Shown: positions 23,765 through 37,178, counted from the first letter of the stretch. The stretch: 64,000 bases of DNA from Brachynemurus nebulosus (GCA_035578155.1 JAPWDM010000020.1:7174055-7238054); one strand, 5' to 3'. Notes: generated from the sequence alone by a model not told the origin. Program-made: numbers and translations.

Positions 23765-24424
23765 TAGCCCTCTACTGGGGTTAATTCTGAGGGGCTGTGG
23801 GCATGCTAGATCCAGCCAAAACACTTTTTCCCCCTCTGCTCCCTTCAAATCAACCCAGGAAGCGGAATTTTGGATATAAGTCGTGCCGACAGAATTGCTG
23901 ATGAATTTCCTTTAATATTTTCAATCTATAGAATTATTATTTAAAATTAATTAATTATTATTTAAAATTAATTCAAAATTATTTATTTTAATTTAACATT
24001 TCCTTTGATTATATATCATGTATTTCCTTTTTATAAAATCTAGTTGAAACTAGTAAAAATGCAAAATTCGCAATTCACATTTAAGTAATAATAAATCAAT
24101 GTTCTAGAAACTTCGTTCCAAAAAACGCGTGTAATGCATTTTTGCTAGTTAACCAATAATATCTCTATAAATTTGTAATTTCAAAAAAACAAAAATTTAG
24201 TTCTAGAAAAATTTTTAACCTTTTTAACACGTTACCCTGTCCGTCGGTACTTTGAAATTTTTAAAGAAAATAATGTTTCCATTTTTGTACCTAATTTTTA
24301 TCATCATTGTAATTGTTGTGTTTTTGTAAACTTGTAAATTTTTTAAAAATTAATTCTTAACTTTTAAAATTAAAATTTGATTTTAAATAAATTTTGTTAA
24401 TTTAAAATTGGGACTTATTTGTTA
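23765..24424. other. Repeat fragment, then AT-rich DNA
   Basis: 23770-23880 matches 51936-52050 (AGATCCAGC.AAA, TTTTTCCCCCTCT, AATTTTGGATATA). Nothing else recognised. Confidence 0.5.
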
Positions 24425-24429
24425 TTATA

Positions 24430-25280
24430 ACTCACTCTTGATGAATTGGAAGAGTGGTACACCATAAAATAATTATGGTCGGGATATTAATGAAACAATT
24501 TTTTTTTTCTTTTTTTTATGCGCAGTGGAAAGAAAAGATAAAAATTGGCAAAGAAAAAAAAAGGGGTTTACGTTTGGTAGATGCACGTCTATGGGTAGCC
24601 TTAGTTATTTCACGTTTATGGGTCACCTTAATTATTTGTCAATTAAAATATCATACTTGATTACATAATTGAATTAGAAATAATTCAATAATGTAAATAA
24701 ATAATCATTTTAATTTATAACCAAATACTATCAAATCAAAACAAAAATTACTTATTGTCAAATATTATAATAATTTTTTTTAAGGGAATAAGTAAATTAA
24801 TGATGAAGTGGAATGTGACGGAAAATGATAATGTGTGAAAAGGAAAAGGGGTGATTGTATACTTATCTTGTGTTTGATGTTCTTTGTTTAAAATCGTGAT
24901 GTTTGTTTAAGGTTATTCGACAATTATTTTCCTTTCTTTTTAGAAATTTATCAGCGTCTTCCGATTTTAAAATTAGAAAAAAAGGGCGCTTCTTTCCCAA
25001 GAAATTATGCCGATTTATAACTTAAATAATACAAAATTAGAGGTATAAAAAAAGATCTATTAAACAACCATGTGCTATTACAACAATTAACTTTAAATAA
25101 AAAATGTTACATAGTTCGCCGTAGGAAAACTAACACCGTCTGTACAAATAAAAGAAAGATTCTTTTTACTTTGCTTCAAATTTTGCCAGTGCGCAGTAAT
25201 GGATATAAGGTATGTGTGTCCACCTAGTTTAAGAGAGAAAATTTGAATTTGACAATTTATAACAATTGATTATTATTATA
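24430..25280 (-). repeat. 3' LTR of element 2
   Basis: About 850 bp, nearly identical to 31633-32497. It lacks a 16 bp stretch near its inner end that the other LTR has (around 32458-32473). Confidence 0.8.
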
Positions 25281-25339
25281 GTATTTGTCTCTTACAATGA
25301 TAGTTTATGGGTGGCCAATCCAAATGCGGTAGAAGGATG

Positions 25340-26890
25340 CTACTGGCGGTGGCCTTGACGACGGTTGTAATTTCGTTTATAAGATTTTATCTGATCGACG
25401 TGCGCCCTGTGGATGTGATCGGTGTTCAAATCCCTAAGTACCGTAGACACAGGAGTGGTAAATCGAAGCATTTGGCGAGGTTTGCTCCATCGTGGCAGAA
25501 ATTTTTTGCTGATAGCGCCTGGTGTTGAAATGCGTATAATTTTTTGTACAACGATATCACCGACGCGAAATTTGTGTGATGGAGGTCTACGTTTATTGAA
25601 ATATTTAGCTTGTCGTGCACTTGCCTGACGGAGGTATGTTTCCACCATTTGACGTGTGGGTAATTTGTCTACTCGTAAGACTCGTCTAATATCGTACAAA
25701 TTATCGAAAGAGTTCAGCAATTCTCTTTTAAAGAAAACTGACAATGGTGTATGTTTAGTAGTGTCGTTCGCTGTTGTATTGTAAGCGTATACCACTGAAG
25801 AAATTAATTTGTCCCATTCACGATGTTTAGCGGCGTGTTCCATGATGGTCGTGGACAAATTTGTAATAACGGTCCTCACATAAAGTTCAGTAATATTTGA
25901 ACTTGGATGGTACGGTGTGGTTGTGACGTGGTGGATTGCTCATCTCAGGCACATGGCTTGGAATTCATGTGAGCAAAACGATCTTGAATTGTCCGATACT
26001 AAAATTGCTGGTGGACCGAATTGATAGAACAGTTCTTCCAGCTTTTGGACTGTCACCTTTGATGTTAATCTAGACACAGGTATGGCCTCCAAATATTTTG
26101 AGAACGTATCGACAATTATTAAACAGTATTTGTCCCTTTTAGAGCTAGAAGCAATCGGTCCGCAGTGGTCTATGGCAATCTTGTACCACGGGAACTTGGG
26201 TACTATATTATGCATAGGAGCGCCTGTTTTCTTGGATACTGGTTTACACCTTTGACAGATGTCGCACGGCATTACATAATCACGCACTTCTTGAAAAAGA
26301 TTTGGCCAAGTAAAACGTCGAGCTATGTTTCGGTATGTCTTCGTTGAACTAGGATGAGTTGATGAGTTGTGAAAATAAAATATAATAATCTTCCTGAGCG
26401 ATGTGGGTACATATATTCTTTTATGCCTGTACTTTCCAACCATTTTGCATACTACACCAGCGGAGAGACAGAAGTTTTTTGTGACATCAGTACGAACACC
26501 TTCTTCTAGGTATTTGATGATGCTGCTGCACTCTTCGTCGATGCTTTGATGATGCTTGATTGAAGGAAAGGCTTCTGGCACAGATGTTAAAAGGTTAAGC
26601 CTTGGAGTTGGTATCAACTCAAGAAGATCGTTTTTTGTTTCGATGTTTTTTGTTGTTACATCTTCGGAAAAATTTTCATCATTGTCCTTGTAGAGGCGTG
26701 TTAGGGCATCTGCGATATTCATGTCGCCACGAATATGAATAACGGTAAAATCGAAGTCCGCTAATGTCAGAATCCATCGTGCGGTGCGGCCACACTGTTT
26801 TGGAGAATTGTACAAATGTGTTACCGCGTTGTTATCACAATGAACTTCAAATTTTTGGTTTTGGAGATAATCTTTGTGCGCTCCATACAA
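25340..26890 (-). pseudogene. pol: Pol of element 2: RNase H end and integrase
   Basis: Read from 26890 down. First the RNase H C-terminus (FEVHCDNNAVTHLYN, ADALTRLY), then an integrase with an HHCC finger (HNSSTHPSSTK, CDICQRC) and catalytic residues in KIAIDHCGP, ILVSDNSRSF and NITELYVRT. One TGA at about 25937-25939 interrupts the frame after AMCLR, probably a former Trp codon. The same frame then continues to 25340 with the DDE Glu and a basic C-terminus (HIHRAHVDQIKSYKRNYNRR). So there is a single nonsense mutation in an otherwise complete integrase. Confidence 0.85.
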
Positions 26891-27680
26891 GACTTAATGC
26901 TTCTTTTTCGTATATTGTGTACCTTGTTTCCGGGTCGGTTAGTTTTCTGGAAGCATACGCAATGGGATGAAGATCATTGTTATATTTTTGAAGTAGCACA
27001 CTTCCAATACAATTATCGGAGGCCTCACATTTTAGAACGAACGGTTTGTTGAAGTCCGGAAATTTTAAAACAGGCGTTGTTGTAAGTAATTTTTTTATTT
27101 TCTGAAAGGCTTCCAATTGTGTTGCTCCTAGATGAAACTTAATTCCTTTTTTCTTGAAGTGATTAAGTGGTGCTGCTACTTCTGCGTAGTTAGGTATAAA
27201 TTTACTAAAGAATGATGCCATACCCAGGAAAACTCGGAGCTGCTTTAGGTTTCGTGGAGGTGGTAAATCAATAACAGTCTGAATTTTTTCGTTATCGACA
27301 GCCAGTCCTTCATCAGAAATTATGTGCCCGAGAAAACGGAGTTTTTTCATAAATAGCTGACATTTATTTGGATTTATTGTAAATCCGGCTTCTCCTAGGC
27401 GATGTAAAACTTCTCGAACATGTGTTTTATGTTCTTGAATAGAAGACGACCAAATTAACAGATCATCACTGTATTGAGTACAAAATTTATATCGAAGATC
27501 TCCCAAAATTTCATTTAATATTCGGTTGAGTGCTTGACTACTTGTAGCTAAACCCATTGGAAATCTTGTAAATTCGAATTGACCGTGAACAGTTATAAAG
27601 CTAGTGATCTTACGTGACTTGTAATCCAGAGGGCATTGATAATAGGCATTGCCGATGTCCAGTCTCGTGAAAATCTTTGC
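26847..27680 (-). pseudogene. pol: Pol of element 2: RT palm/thumb and RNase H start
   Basis: From about 27680 the frame gives FTRLDIGNAYYQCPLD (first catalytic Asp), PMGLATSSQALNRIL and the YSDD box at about 27464, then the connection region and RNase H start (FVLKCEASDNCIGSVLLQ, with Glu where Asp is usual, then YEKEALSLV). A one-base shift near 26870 moves the rest into the next frame, where the domain continues (YGAHKDYLQNQ). A second frame break lies at about 27680. Confidence 0.8.
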
Positions 27681-27681
27681 A

Positions 27682-27837
27682 TTACCCAGTCATAAATGCT
27701 TGATTGTTATCCAGCTGCGGAAAGTGATCATAGAGAACGTTCTTTTTTAGTCTTCTATAATCGACGACCATCCTGAAGGTTTGGTCTTTTTTTGGTACCA
27801 AGAAGGCGGGACTCGCAAAGGGACTTTTACTTTTAGC
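27682..27837 (-). pseudogene. pol: Pol of element 2: RT fingers, right after the nested insertion
   Basis: Encodes SKSPFASPAFLVPKKD and FRMVVDYRRLKKNVLYDHFP, the fingers motifs of gypsy reverse transcriptases. The sequence upstream in this frame (27838-27936) belongs to the inserted repeat. It should join directly to the EQGVIE motif at 29479 and up. Confidence 0.8.
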
Positions 27838-27953
27838 GAATTTCCAGAATGGAAACTCGCTATTCCAGCCTTGCTCATGGTGGAAGTTCAGCCCGCGACT
27901 ATGGCAGAAATTTGTTTTGAGGCCCCTAGAACCCAAAAATAATATTCACTAAA

Positions 27954-27956
<3 letters not shown>

Positions 27957-28029
<73 letters not shown>
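27957..28029. repeat. (TA)n tract within repeat F
   Basis: Follows the block TTCACTAAAATTTATA, the same junction as at 36380. Confidence 0.95.
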
Positions 28030-28041
<12 letters not shown>

Positions 28042-28350
28042 AGGTTTATGTATGTATATATGTATCAGCACGATAGCTCTTCAGGAAAAACTGCTAGCTT
28101 TACGAAATTTGGTGACAACGTTGAAAGTCCAAAAATCTTGGATGAGTTCTTCAGCCAAGCACGTCGGATGCCAGGAACATGGTTTTTGTTCTTGCAAAAA
28201 ATTAGTTTTTGCCAAAATTTGCTATAATTTAAAAGTTTTCGCCACATTTTTTTACACCATTGCAAAGACGGAAAAAAATCACATAAAACAGGTTTTTGAA
28301 CTATTATTCTAGGTTAGCTAGTTTTTGAGAAAATAAGAAAACAAATTCTG

Positions 28351-28402
28351 GACCCACCATCCACTACCGGGGCGGTTCTAGAAACCTCCAGCGGTGGGTG
28401 GA
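28351..28402 (+). repeat. GC-rich hairpin module, third copy
   Basis: CCACCATCC...GCGGTTCTAGAA...CCTCC.GCGGTGGGTGG. The same module sits upstream of both gene-unit copies (4011-4103 and 59523-59615). Here a ~30 bp internal part is missing. Confidence 0.65.
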
Positions 28403-28982
28403 GACTCATATTTGTTTAAAATATTGCTTTTAAATAAAATGATTTTTTGAGTTTGTTGGTGCCAAATTGATTTATTCTGAAACTAAAACAAATCTTCAAT
28501 TTATATACGTTAATGACTTATTCTTTTCAAGCCTGAATACCTCAGAAAACGGCAATTTTGTCATTGAGTGATAGATTGACTTTCCACTTATCACCAAAAA
28601 TATAAAGCACTTCTAACAATCTTAGGTTGATGAAATTCGACAGAGTTGTAGAATTTGAAGCATAAATAAACAGAAAAATCAAATAGCGAAAAATTTTATA
28701 CTATTCACTCTCAAATTTTGCATATAAAAAATCGTGAAATGTAATAGTAGGAGAGCTACCCGCCACCTCGACTAAGGTACTCGCCATAAAGCTAGAATTT
28801 CTTATATAGCTTATTCGATAATAGTGAAGTATGAAAATCTACTTCTGCCGGGGTTGGCGCGGTTGCAAAAATACCCCCTCTACTTTTGAAGTAGTATGCT
28901 TTCACAAGTTTGCCGTTGGAATGAGTTGAAATTTGGCTCATTCCGATGCACAACAATTTTAATTTACATATAATTTATTTTT

Positions 28983-29478
28983 AAAATACCCCTGTCGCAG
29001 CATCCTGCATAACATAGCGAATTTCCATTTACAAAAGTACGTTTTTCTCGGAAACTAGTTGATATAGAGTAATTGTAAATAAAAAAAACCTTCTTTATGT
29101 GATTTTTCCGTCTCATTCCGCCAAATTTTTTTCACGAAAAATGTCCAAAACCCCGTAAACGTTTTCACGAAATTTCTTAAAAATAAGATATTTCGTTCTT
29201 GAGTTATCGTGCGGACACATTTATATATATATGTTTACTAAGTGTCCGCACGATAACTCAAGAACGAAACATCTTATTTTTAAGAAATTTCGTGAAAACG
29301 TTTACGGGATTTTGGACATTTTTCGTGAAAAAAATTTGGCGGAATGAGACGGAAAAATCACATAAAGAAGGTTTTTTTTATTTACAATTACTCTATATCA
29401 ACTAGTTTCCGAGAAAAACGTACTTTTGTAAATGGAAATTCGCTATGTTATGCAGGATGCTGCGACAGGGGTATTTTT
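28983..29478. repeat. Large foldback (arms ~235 bp)
   Basis: 28983-29218 and 29237-29478 are near-perfect inverted copies (for example GTGTCCGCACGATAACTCAA in one arm and its complement in the other) separated by about 20 bp containing ATATATAT. Each arm corresponds to the right half of repeat F. Confidence 0.9.
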
Positions 29479-30364
29479 CTATTACACCTTGTTCTAGAAG
29501 TGTATCTAGAAGTTTCCTCATTTGTTCGGCTTTTGGCGGAGACATTGAGTACGGTCGCTGGTATATTGGTGTCTTATCACGTAAGATGATCTTCATTTTG
29601 TATTGCGAAGCATAGCCGATTCGATCTGTTAATACATGGCTGTATTCCATAAGTAGTTTGTTGATTTCTTCTTGATCTGATGGTGAAAGTGTAAATGGAA
29701 GTTCTACAGATAAATTGAAACTACCTTCTTCGAGTGTTTTCAAATATATAGGTGCCGTAACTAGATGTTGACTGTTGAAATTGAAACTCATTGTTTTATT
29801 TTTATAGTTTAAGATTGCTTTAGTTTTATTTAAAAATGATTTTCGTAATAATAGCTGAATGGATGTCTTTTTTATAACGTAAAATTTTGATTTCCACGTA
29901 AAATTATTTATTTTAATTATAGTTGTTAAAAGTTTATCAATTACTATATTTTTATTATTAGCAAGTTTAACTTTTATGTTAGTTTTGGTTATTGTATGAT
30001 TTTTATTATTAATATTTAACTGTTTTAATAAGTTATTGTTAATATAATTTGTTGTTGAGCCAGTATCAATTACGGCAGGAATTTTTATATTATTTATGGT
30101 AACATTTACGAACGGCAGTGTATTGTGATATTTGTTGAAGCATGATGATGAAATATTAAACGTTTTCATCAAGGGTGCAAATAAGTTCATTCGTGGCCTC
30201 GAAGTACTTACTTCGAGACCACGTTCGAACTTATTGACGTTTTGAATTATTAACACTTGACGTTTACAAGTTTTTTGGCAATGACTGAGATTCTCGTTGT
30301 TGTGCTTCTTGAATACGATGGGTAGCATCTTCCAGTCTCTTAGCAATGATAAATAATTCGTCAA
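29479..30364 (-). pseudogene. pol: Pol of element 2: protease and start of RT
   Basis: Read on the minus strand: a short Cys-containing stretch (SHCQKTCKR) that may be the remnant of a zinc knuckle, then an aspartic protease with intact active site (IPAVIDTGSTTNYI, Asp codon at 30065-30067), a linker, and the start of reverse transcriptase (YSMSPPKAEQMRKLLDTLL, EQGVIE). It stops at the nested insertion. The protease would cut the Gag-Pol polyprotein. It overlaps the gag frame by about 100 bp in another phase. Confidence 0.8.
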
Positions 30365-30902
30365 ATGTTGTAGGTATTGGTATGTGACAAATTAACTGAA
30401 GGTAATTTGAGTTGCAGCTATCCCATATATGGGCAAGGATCGAATCATCATCTAACAAATCCAAAGCACAGGCGACTCGGCGGATATTTTGAGCGAATGC
30501 TGTTAATGTTTCTACTTTCCTTTGATATCTGAATATTTTTGATAATTTGGTTCTATTTATTTGCTGTCTGGTTAAGAATTTTGTTAGCAATTCCTTTTTT
30601 ACTTGATAACAATTTAATCGATTTCTTGCACATGTTGCGAGAAAGGAACGAAGTTCTCCTTGAACAAGAATGAGGACGGCCTTAAGTATGTTGTGAAATG
30701 GTGCAACTTCTAAGTTTGTGATTTCATCCATTTCGATGATAAATTCGATCAGCATGTCAGGGGAGAAACCATCCATGTTTGGTATTTTGGAAAGCAATTG
30801 TTGAAAGTTAGGTCGCAATGTTTCAGATACCATCATATGTTCCACACGATTATTTAAGTTGTGGATGAGAGTAGAATTCGTGGCTGTAGCCTGAGCAATC
30901 AT
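30264..30902 (-). pseudogene. gag: Gag of element 2, capsid region
   Basis: 212 residues with a capsid-like helical pattern (FIIEMDEITNLEVAPF, LRSFLATCARNR, QVKKELLTKFL). It is separated from the N-terminal gag piece at 30978-31478 by about 75 bp with a stop, so gag is broken. The overlap with the protease frame suggests a frameshift between gag and pol. Confidence 0.7.
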
Positions 30903-30977
30903 ATGAATTATACTGTCTGTCGATATATTGTGAGCTTGCTGTTCTACATTTGCTTCTTCTAATTCTGGACTATCTTG

Positions 30978-31478
30978 TTATGGTTGAGTAGTTTGAAACG
31001 GCGACGTCTTGGTTTTATCGGGATTTGGAATTGTTGGACTGAGCTCACGATGTTCAACGTGAGGCACATCTGAGATATACATGTATTTTTCAGGTAGCGT
31101 ATATTTTGATTCCGAAAAACGTTTCGGCGTTTCAAAAGATGTTGATATCGGACAGTGTATTTCTTGAAATGTTGCTCCATCAAGTGTTGACTTAGAAGGA
31201 AATGACTGCCTCTGAATTGCAGCTGTGGTATTCGTACCAAGTGTTTGTGGAAACGAATATTTTGGAAGTGCCTCTGTAGTATTCGTAGCAATGGTTTGTG
31301 TGTATGACTGTTTTGGAATTGCGCCTGTGGTATTCATAGTAGTAGTTTGTGTTGTAGTTGTCATTGTCGTTAGTTCCGAGGATGTGGTATTTGGATTTAA
31401 TGTAACATTCTGTTGTAGGACATCACGATTTCGCAGTGTGTATACGGAATCACAAGATGGAGATCGAGTTAACGCCAT
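30978..31478 (-). pseudogene. gag: Gag of element 2, N-terminal region
   Basis: Starts MALTRSPSCDSVYTLRNRDV, a start typical of gypsy gag proteins, followed by Thr-rich imperfect repeats (around TNTTEALPKYSFPQT) of roughly 17 residues. Ends at a stop at 30978-30980 before the capsid region. Confidence 0.65.
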
Positions 31479-31619
31479 TGTGAAGTATCTGCTTTAAAAA
31501 AAAATATATGCTTGTAATATCTGATATGAAAGTTTTGATTAAATAAATAATTTGTAATAATTTAATTGACAATAAATGATATATTAAGATTTGTTGTTTT
31601 GCTTTTATTTATTGTTTTA

Positions 31620-31630
31620 CTCTGCTACCA
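31620..31630 (-). other. Probable primer-binding site of element 2
   Basis: TGGTAGCAGAG on the minus strand, a few bases inside the 5' LTR. Confidence 0.5.
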
Positions 31631-31632
31631 TT

Positions 31633-32497
31633 TTATAACTCACTCTTGATGAATTGGAAGAGTGGTACACCATAAAATAATTATGGTCGGGATATTAATG
31701 AAACAATTTTTTTTTCTTTTTTTATGCGCAGTGGAAAGAAGATAAAAATTATCAAAGAAAAAAAAGGGGTTTACGTTTGGTAAATGCACGTGTATGGGTA
31801 GCCTTAGTATTTCACGTGTATGGGTCACCTTAATTATTTGTCAATTAAAATATCATACTTGATTACATAATTGAATTAGAAATAATTCAATAATGTAAAT
31901 AAATAATCATTTTAATTTACAACCAAAGACTATCAAATCAAAACAAAAATTACTAATTGTTAAATATTATAATAATTTTTTTTAAGGGAATAAATAAATT
32001 AATGATGAAGTGGAATGTGACGGAAAATGATAATGTGTGAAAAGGAAAAGGGGTGATTGTATACTTATCTTGTGTTTGATGTTCTTTGTTTAAAATCGTG
32101 ATGTTTGTTTAAGGTTATTCGACAATTATTTTGCTTTCTTTTTGGAAATTTATCAGCATCTTCCGATTTTAAAATTAGAAAAAAAAGGGCGCTTCTTTCC
32201 CAAGAAATTATGCCGATTTATAACTTAAATAATACAAAATTAGAGGTATAAAAAAAGATTTATTAAACAACCATGTGCTATTACAACAATTAACTTTAAA
32301 TAAAAAATGTTACATAGTTCGCCGTAGAAAAACTAACACCGTCTGTACAAAAAAGGAAGATTCTTTTTACTTTGCTTCAAATTTTGCCAGTGCACAGTAA
32401 CGGATATAAGGTATGTGTGTCCACCTAGTTTAAGAGAGAAAATTTGAATTTGACAATGTCATAAAATACTAATTTATAACAATTGATTATTGTTATA
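31633..32497 (-). repeat. 5' LTR of element 2
   Basis: About 865 bp, matching 24430-25280 with scattered substitutions and small indels. Confidence 0.8.
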
Positions 32498-32569
32498 TTA
32501 TAAAAAAAACCTTAAAACAAATGCAACCTAAACAAACTTCTTAAAATTAAAATAAAAAAATTTAGGGGA

Positions 32570-32824
32570 CAGGTCTACCCACACTGTCAACTTCCCATTG
32601 GGTGTCCTTAAAGACTAGAGACTACTGTACATAAATAATTCTTTTTCCATTTCGGGCAACTTCTCTCCTGGGCCCCCAATAGAGGCTTTGCCTCTCGCAC
32701 CATACCGGGGGCTTCGCCTTCTGTACCTAAGGGTGGGGGTTCCACCCTTATCAAACAGATGATAACATCATTTGTTCTCAAGATATGCGAGACAAAATAT
32801 ATTTGAAAAACAGTTTCTTATTTC

Positions 32825-32860
<36 letters not shown>

Positions 32861-33310
32861 ATAATAATATACTGGCGTTTTTAGCATCAAGGAAGGTTCT
32901 TAGGCCATTATATAATAATGTTATGGTAAAAAATCCATACAATCTATGTTATCTTAATAAAGTTAATTCTGTTTTTTTACCACAAAAAACAAACCGCTAA
33001 TCCGAATTTGCTGAAAACTTTATCCGGTCTTCATTTTTTGATTACGCATCTAATGAAATTAGTCCGGAGTTGGTATCATCATTTGGTCTCGAGATATGCG
33101 AGACGAAAAAAAATTCACGAACGAACGAACGAGCGAACGAACGAACGAACTAACGAACGCACGCACAGACATCACGCTAAAAACGATGGATTCGGATTCT
33201 AGTGACCTTGAAACGTGGAGTCTTTGAAAGTGTCAAAGTGACCTTGAAACGTGTCAAAATTAGTGATTCGTAAAATCGGACCCATTACAATAACTTCCTA
33301 TGGGAAGTTA
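32570..33310. mobile_element. Non-coding dispersed repeat with (CGAA)n tract
   Basis: Contains a hairpin AAGGGTGG...CCACCCTT (32729-32749), a ~26 bp poly(T) run (about 32827-32852), near-direct repeats around AAGATATGCGAGAC (32785 and 33091), a CGAA tetranucleotide tract at about 33117-33165, and ends with the hairpin AACTTCC.TAT.GGGAAGTT. No ORF. Looks like a decayed non-autonomous element; its limits are approximate. Confidence 0.45.
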
Positions 33311-33674
33311 ACAAATCAAAAGAAAATAAAATTAAAATTAAAAACTTAAAATAAAATAATAAATAAAAACCTAAAAGTAAATTAAAACAAGTAACAAAAT
33401 AATTAAATAAAAAAAGAAGTCAAAATAAATCTAAAATAATTAAATTAAAACAACGAAATTATTAATCATTTAAAATAAAATAAGAAGTATTTAAAAGAAG
33501 ATCATCAAGTAAAAGTTTAAGCAACCCAAATAAGTCCGAAAGCATCAATCTACTCCAGAACTCGGTTTCTCCTGTTTCTCCTAAAAACTTGAGTGGCGAT
33601 CACTCTTCTGCGGATCCCAATAAATGACCGTGAGTCAAGTATATTTTCTCATCGAACCACTTCAGCTTCTTCGG

Positions 33675-33676
<2 letters not shown>

Positions 33677-33745
<69 letters not shown>
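33677..33745. repeat. (TA)n tract followed by repeat G fragment
   Basis: The tract runs into TCAGACATTTTTTT, the same junction as at 52440. 33746-33790 then matches the end of the G repeat (GGACTAAAAACCAGATTG). Confidence 0.85.
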
Positions 33746-33749
<4 letters not shown>

Positions 33750-33790
33750 CATTTTTTTTCAATTGAAAAATTGGACTAAAAACCAGATTG

Positions 33791-35200
33791 CAATATTTAA
33801 GTAACTATATTTTCCCTTAATTATTGTTGTTATTCTTATTAATAAGCGTAAATAAGCAAACCTCAAATAAGGATATATTGTAAACAAACACACACACACA
33901 CACACATTTAAACATGTTTATATATATAATAGTAATAAAAACATTGTCAAAAAAAAAAAAAAAATAATAGTATAAATGGTGTGACAAATAATAAAGTGTT
34001 CATGAACTTTTTAATCATTTATTCAGAAAAATTAAAAAATTTGCAATTTTTACATTTACTTATGAGTTTGAAATGAAATGTTTAAAACGTCCACAACCCA
34101 ACAATTTTCTATATAATTATGCATATATAAACATATCCATGATTTGATTATTTAATAGTATCAGGTAGTATCCATACATGCATATAATGCTTGTGAATGT
34201 GTTGCTGGGTCATTATGAAGTTGTGATAAATTAAAATTTCATAGCTTCTTTGACATTCACTCCACAATATGTATACCGACAAAAACAGATATTTGGGAAA
34301 ATCTGTAAAAAATGGCGCCAAAAATATTATGTATTTGTATTTAAGAAAAAAATAAAGCTTTAAAAAAATAATTGAAATCCATTGCTATGCCAAAAACAGA
34401 TATAATTATAATAACTAAGGGTACTTAAAAAAATAATCTAAAAAAAAATACTAATTTCCGGAATAAAAACTTTTGTTGTTTTATGCGATTTTTTATACGG
34501 TTTAAAAAAAAAAAATGAGTACTAAATGCCTAATGTGAATCAAAATCGAGAGACAGTAAGAAATTTAGACATTCACTATCATTAAGTTTTCTTGCAGATA
34601 CATATGTATTTTCCACAATTTTCCTAATATTATAAAAATGAAATAAAATGTTTTTATGCGTAAATTAATGGTTTATCTTTTTTAGAAAAGCAACTTCTAA
34701 GGAAGTCATGAGGTTTTCAGTGTTACCTGTAATTTTTAAAACGTAATGTTTTTTGTCGTTACCCGTAAGTTCTTTTTTCACTGACAAGACCATTGAAACA
34801 AAATGAGTACAGTAATAATGCTCCATTTTCTGAAAAAATTAGAATTTTCGGCATTTTACAGATGGATTTAGTTTGTTATAAAATTTACAAATTAACAATG
34901 TAGTGTGTAAATTTAACCAAATTAAACAACAAACTCGGTCAATTCAGGACATGGTTCGCACAAGATCTTATCAACATTATTTTCTTCTTGATTCTGATTG
35001 GTTGATATTGGATATTGTCGAGTTTGTTATGAATTACGCATGGAGATTGTAGTATTTGAAATGGACGGCAATGTTTAGACTTAATTTCACCAGGATCTAG
35101 GTGATTCTTAAAAGAACTAAATTTACTAATCGAAAGAGGAGGAAAAATAATATTATTATCCATTTTTATCTCATTTTTTTTTTTAAAAAAAAGTGGAGAT
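33791..35200. other. AT-rich intergenic DNA
   Basis: Contains a short (CA)n at about 33889-33904 and an A run at about 33950. No gene recognised. Confidence 0.45.
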
Positions 35201-35343
35201 TCCTAACTTTGGAATGGCAGCACTCATATTTTTATATATCTCTAACTTCCAAAATGCCGAATTTCCATACAAATTTGCACCCCTATTTATCCACTCAGGC
35301 GACGAATTTTCACAAATCCTTTCTTATACCACAGTATACTGAA

Positions 35344-36185
<842 letters not shown>

Positions 36186-36266
36186 ACACCTACGTTATAT
36201 AAGGAACTTCTATGCAAAATTTCGTGCTTCTAAACCCAATTGCTAAAGTTGTCAGTCAGTGCGAAT

Positions 36267-36377
36267 TTCCAGAATGGATTTTAACTATTACAGCCACTGT
36301 CATGACGTGACTTGAGCCCGGGACTAGGGCAGAAATTTGTTTTGAGGTCCCTAGAAACCGAAAATAATTAAACTAAA

Positions 36378-36441
<64 letters not shown>
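36267..36441 (+). mobile_element. Repeat F, left-end fragment with (TA)n
   Basis: GCGAATTTCCAGAATGG, then AGAAATTTGTTTTGAGGTCC and AACTAAAATTTATA running into TA repeats (36380-36441). Same order as 27838-28029. Confidence 0.75.
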
Positions 36442-36444
<3 letters not shown>

Positions 36445-37178
36445 GGATAATAGTTAATAATATTTTATATTTTGACATGGCGACGGACTGGACAATTTAA
36501 TTATATTTAATATTTTAAAATTAGGAAGCATTGGAAAAAACAGATTCTAAAAATAATATATAGTTCAGTTGTTGATATGACGTGATTGGCAAAAAAAAGT
36601 ATTCTTACCACGTGTTATTAAGAAGACGTGTACGACGTAATTATAACGAAGTTTATCAAGTGATAATTATTACGACGTGTATAATTAAACGAAGTAAAAT
36701 AAATTAAACTAAATTAAAACTATGTGTGTGTATGTTTTTTTTTTTTTTATAACCGCTCGCAAATCTAAATAATTACCCACATTAAATTCAAAAGTGGGAT
36801 AGCGGATCAATAAAGGAGCGATAAGTGGATAGTGGATAAATAAGGGACTGATAAAGTGGATATTGAATTGAAAAAGTAGGATATTGAATTGATAGTGAAC
36901 TGGTAAAACGTGGTAAAGGATAGGGATAGTGAACTGATAAAGTGAATATTTATGGATTTTTGCTTTATTGATCTGAAAGTGTTAATTAAGAAGACAATAA
37001 TTATTAAAAAATAAAAAATAACAAAAACAAAATCAAACGGATAAATTTTTTTTTTTAAAAATTTTGAGAAGTTTTGTGCGATACCATAGACACGAGATAT
37101 AGAATTAAAACCATAGCTACGATAAATATACGTGAATTCAGAATTGTTTGTTGAATAAAATATTTTGATATTTTATTA
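36442..37178. other. AT-rich DNA with degenerate GGATA words
   Basis: 36790-36950 has loosely repeated words such as AGTGGATA and GATAGTGAACTG. No gene. Confidence 0.4.

Larger units (their letters stand above)
27838..29478. mobile_element. Nested repeat family F inside RT of element 2
   Basis: 1.64 kb that interrupts the reverse transcriptase frame, starting GCGAATTTCCAGAATGG and ending GCGACAGGGGTA. Relatives: 36267-36441 (left part up to a TA tract) and 49808-50170 (reverse orientation, right part). Order: left block, (TA)n, a diverged block starting CAGCACGATAGCTC, a GC-rich hairpin module, unrelated filler, and a large foldback. There is no long ORF. No target duplication beyond TTTT on both sides; a Helitron-like origin is possible. 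Confidence 0.7.
24430..32497 (-). mobile_element. Ty3/gypsy-type LTR retrotransposon 2
   Basis: About 8.07 kb between direct LTRs at 24430-25280 and 31633-32497. Read on the minus strand the order is LTR, primer site, gag, protease, reverse transcriptase, RNase H, integrase, LTR. A possible target duplication TTATA flanks it (24425-24429 and 32498-32502), but AT richness makes this uncertain. The copy is dead: gag and pol have nonsense and frameshift changes, and a 1.64 kb element (27838-29478) splits the reverse transcriptase. Confidence 0.85.
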
